Shown here one piece after another: positions 62,345-64,000 of a stretch of 64,000 bases of DNA. The notes under the pieces are model-generated. The model made no database searches, was not told the origin of the DNA, and was given only the letters and a program-made list of their open reading frames with translations. The DNA is from Himantopus leucocephalus (Eukaryota > Chordata > Aves > Charadriiformes > Recurvirostridae), in assembly GCA_003993805.1 (NCBI GenBank), contig RSEF01000003.1, forward strand, positions 43,365,957 to 43,429,956. The letters run 5' to 3'. Each line of letters opens with the position of its first letter. Position 1 is the first letter of the stretch. The translations under genes were made by a program, and so were the position numbers.

Positions 62345-62822
62345 CTTCGACTGGAATATTGTGTTCAGTTTTGGACTCCCAGTACGAGATGAAATGTAAT
62401 AAACTGGAGAGACAGCAGCAGAGCAGGGGTCAGGGGCCTTAAGCATATGACCAAAAAGGGGCAACAGGGAGAGTTGGGCTGGTTTAATCTTGTTTAATCT
62501 GATAAAGAAGAGACAAGGGATGATTTAATAGTAGTCTACAACTATTTGTAGGGTATTTACATACATGAAGCAGCCAAAATCTTGGTACTGCCAGATACAA
62601 GGGGCAACAACCACAGACTGTGGCTTGGGTGGATAATAGGAAAAAAAAAACTTTACTGGGCGATAAAACAGAGTACCCAGGGAGGTTGTGGAATCACCAT
62701 CCTTGGAGGTTATAAGGCTTGGCTAGACAAAGCCATACCTAACCTGGTATAGTGGCAGTGCTAGTTCAGGAGGTTGGACAGGATGACCTCCAGACATTCC
62801 TTCCAGCCAACATTTCTGTCAC
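62345..62822 (+). mobile_element. CR1 LINE 3' fragment, old copy
   Basis: The order matches the sense CR1 3' region. It starts with 'actggaatattgtgttcag' and continues through 'gggcaacagggagagttggg', then 'cagggaggttgtggaatcac', 'gaggttggacaggatgacc' and 'ttccttccagccaac'. It is more diverged than the copy at 24900 and lacks the short tandem tail, so it is probably an older insertion or subfamily. Confidence 0.88.
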
Positions 62823-63326
62823 AAACTATAAGTCCTGTTAATTGACAGTAACTGAAACAGCTTCAAAAGGAAATGCTCACAGTGGAGGAAAAAATGTCTG
62901 AATGTGTGAAAAATGGACTCTGGACCCTGCAAATCCATACAGGCCAAATGAAGAAAATCCACTTACAGACGAAAGAGAGTGTTTACTTTTCTGCCAATGT
63001 TGAAGGTCATCAGATAATTTGAAGGGAACAAAAAACAGCCTCGCTAAAAATCGGAATTCTCCATATTTCCTGCTCGGAGTTGGAATGTAAAGCCCCAGAC
63101 ATACAAGGTTCATACATACTGGGGGTTAAACATACTTTCAAAGGGATAGCTCCTCAGCTGTAGAGTCGACTGCTTTGGATGCCAGAAAAGACACTTCATA
63201 CACATTGAGTGTAACTCCTGTGGCAACTTCCAAAATAAACTAGGAACCCTGAACCTATTTGTTTTCCACTAGGTAAAGTTCTACAATCAAGTTTTGAATT
63301 GTCTCAGGGCTTCTGTGATAGTTTGC
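62823..63326. other. Non-coding stretch, nothing recognised
   Basis: No gene or nameable repeat is seen. Confidence 0.6.
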
Positions 63327-63388
63327 TAAAAAAACCCAAACAAACCCACCAAAAAAAAACCCACCAAAAAAAAAAAAAAGAAAAAAGA
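63327..63388. repeat. A-rich repeat with CCCACC interruptions
   Basis: Poly(A) runs are punctuated by 'cccaaacaaacccacc' and a repeated 'cccacc' block. It could be a retroelement tail or a plain low-complexity tract. No recognisable element body adjoins it. Confidence 0.9.
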
Positions 63389-63539
63389 ATCCTATTTAGC
63401 CAGTGAAGACCAGCTGGCCAAGGAATATAGTTTTTCCTCAGAATATCTGGTTTCTTGTGCTGATTCTCCCTGTAGATGACTTTAATGAGACTAAGCTGTT
63501 TACATTTTTTCAAACCCACTTTACTTCCTGAATTTCCAG

Positions 63540-63632
63540 CTGCAGTCCACAGTTTGTGCTCAGTACTGGTACCACCAGATTTTCCAGAGTTATCATTATA
63601 TGACCACAAGCAAATATTTCAAAAACACTTAG
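63540..63632 (+). CDS. Candidate internal exon, unknown protein
   Basis: The acceptor (ctttacttcctgaatttccag) is good and the donor TTAG|GTAAGT is near-perfect. After two leading bases 30 codons are open, reading AVHSLCSVLVPPDFPELS then LYDHKQIFQKHL, and one G remains. A second frame is open up to a TAG exactly at the donor, and the third has an internal stop. Splice-site quality is the best in the window, but the phase does not join directly to the candidate at 61807. No family is recognised. Confidence 0.45.
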   Translation: MQSTVCAQYWYHQIFQSYHYMTTSKYFKNT

Positions 63633-64000
63633 GTAAGTGGGAAGGATAGATAGTATCTCTTGTATTAGTTTGTTCCCTGTTTACTGAGTGCATGTTGTGT
63701 GTTATGGACAGTTTAAAAGGCTACAGGAGGACAGCAGAAAGGCAGGCTGCTTTACTCCGGCATGCAAGCAAGCAGCTTGCTGTGGCACATGGGGCAGGTG
63801 AAAGCCACTGGAGGAAGTGGGGGAACAGAGAGCGGGGAGCCTGCAGGCTGGCTGAAGAGTCCCAGAAGTCTAGGACTCCCACCAGTCTGCACTGGTGGTG
63901 TTCACAGCCCTGAGGGCTATGGGTCAGATGAAGAGTAAAGTCAGAATCCTGACTTTTAGGAAAGCAAACTTCCAGCTCTTCAAGGAGTTAGTCAATGGGA
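63633..64000. other. Non-coding stretch to the window end
   Basis: GC-richer towards the right, with one 73-codon open frame lacking motifs. Nothing is called. Confidence 0.55.

Overview
The window looks like part of a bird chromosome. It carries fragments of the CR1 LINE, including a 3' end with the avian-type tail and an antisense copy that still shows the reverse-transcriptase box. It also has old MIR-like SINE remnants, ordinary vertebrate microsatellites, and non-coding sequence with isolated splice-flanked open segments. No bacterial gene organisation, tRNA, rRNA, CRISPR array or complete gene was found. Almost all the short open frames look like chance.

The best gene evidence is on the + strand. 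Short open segments flanked by good acceptors and donors lie at about 2.58, 12.0, 27.0, 61.8 and 63.5 kb, with weaker ones between. The first three can be joined in a consistent reading phase if the first uses the inner of its two donors. The window may therefore sit inside one large-intron gene transcribed left to right. I do not recognise the protein, and the segments could also be chance or lncRNA exons.

Layout. 0-13 kb holds a CA microsatellite, two MIR-like antisense relics and the 2.58 and 12.0 kb candidate exons. At 13.3 kb a possible LTR fragment runs into a 100-N gap. 13.5-27 kb is mostly featureless, with three direct duplications split by a single n (22.7, 24.5 and 25.1 kb), a CR1 3' end and the 27.0 kb candidate exon. 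27-40 kb has a G-rich compound pentanucleotide repeat, a MIR-like relic, a second 100-N gap and a degenerate inverted repeat. 40-53 kb has three more n-split duplications (40.4, 50.9 and 52.7 kb) and the antisense CR1 at 46.9-48.1 kb. That CR1 is interrupted by a segment of about 145 bp that recurs 1.14 kb downstream. 53-64 kb has a sense CR1 fragment, an A-rich repeat and the 61.8 and 63.5 kb candidate exons.

The most unusual pattern is the n-split duplications. Six of nine isolated n characters sit between near-identical direct repeats. In the longest pairs the copies differ at roughly 5% of sites, mostly by transitions. They may be collapsed tandem repeats or unmerged contig ends. No new multi-gene system is visible.
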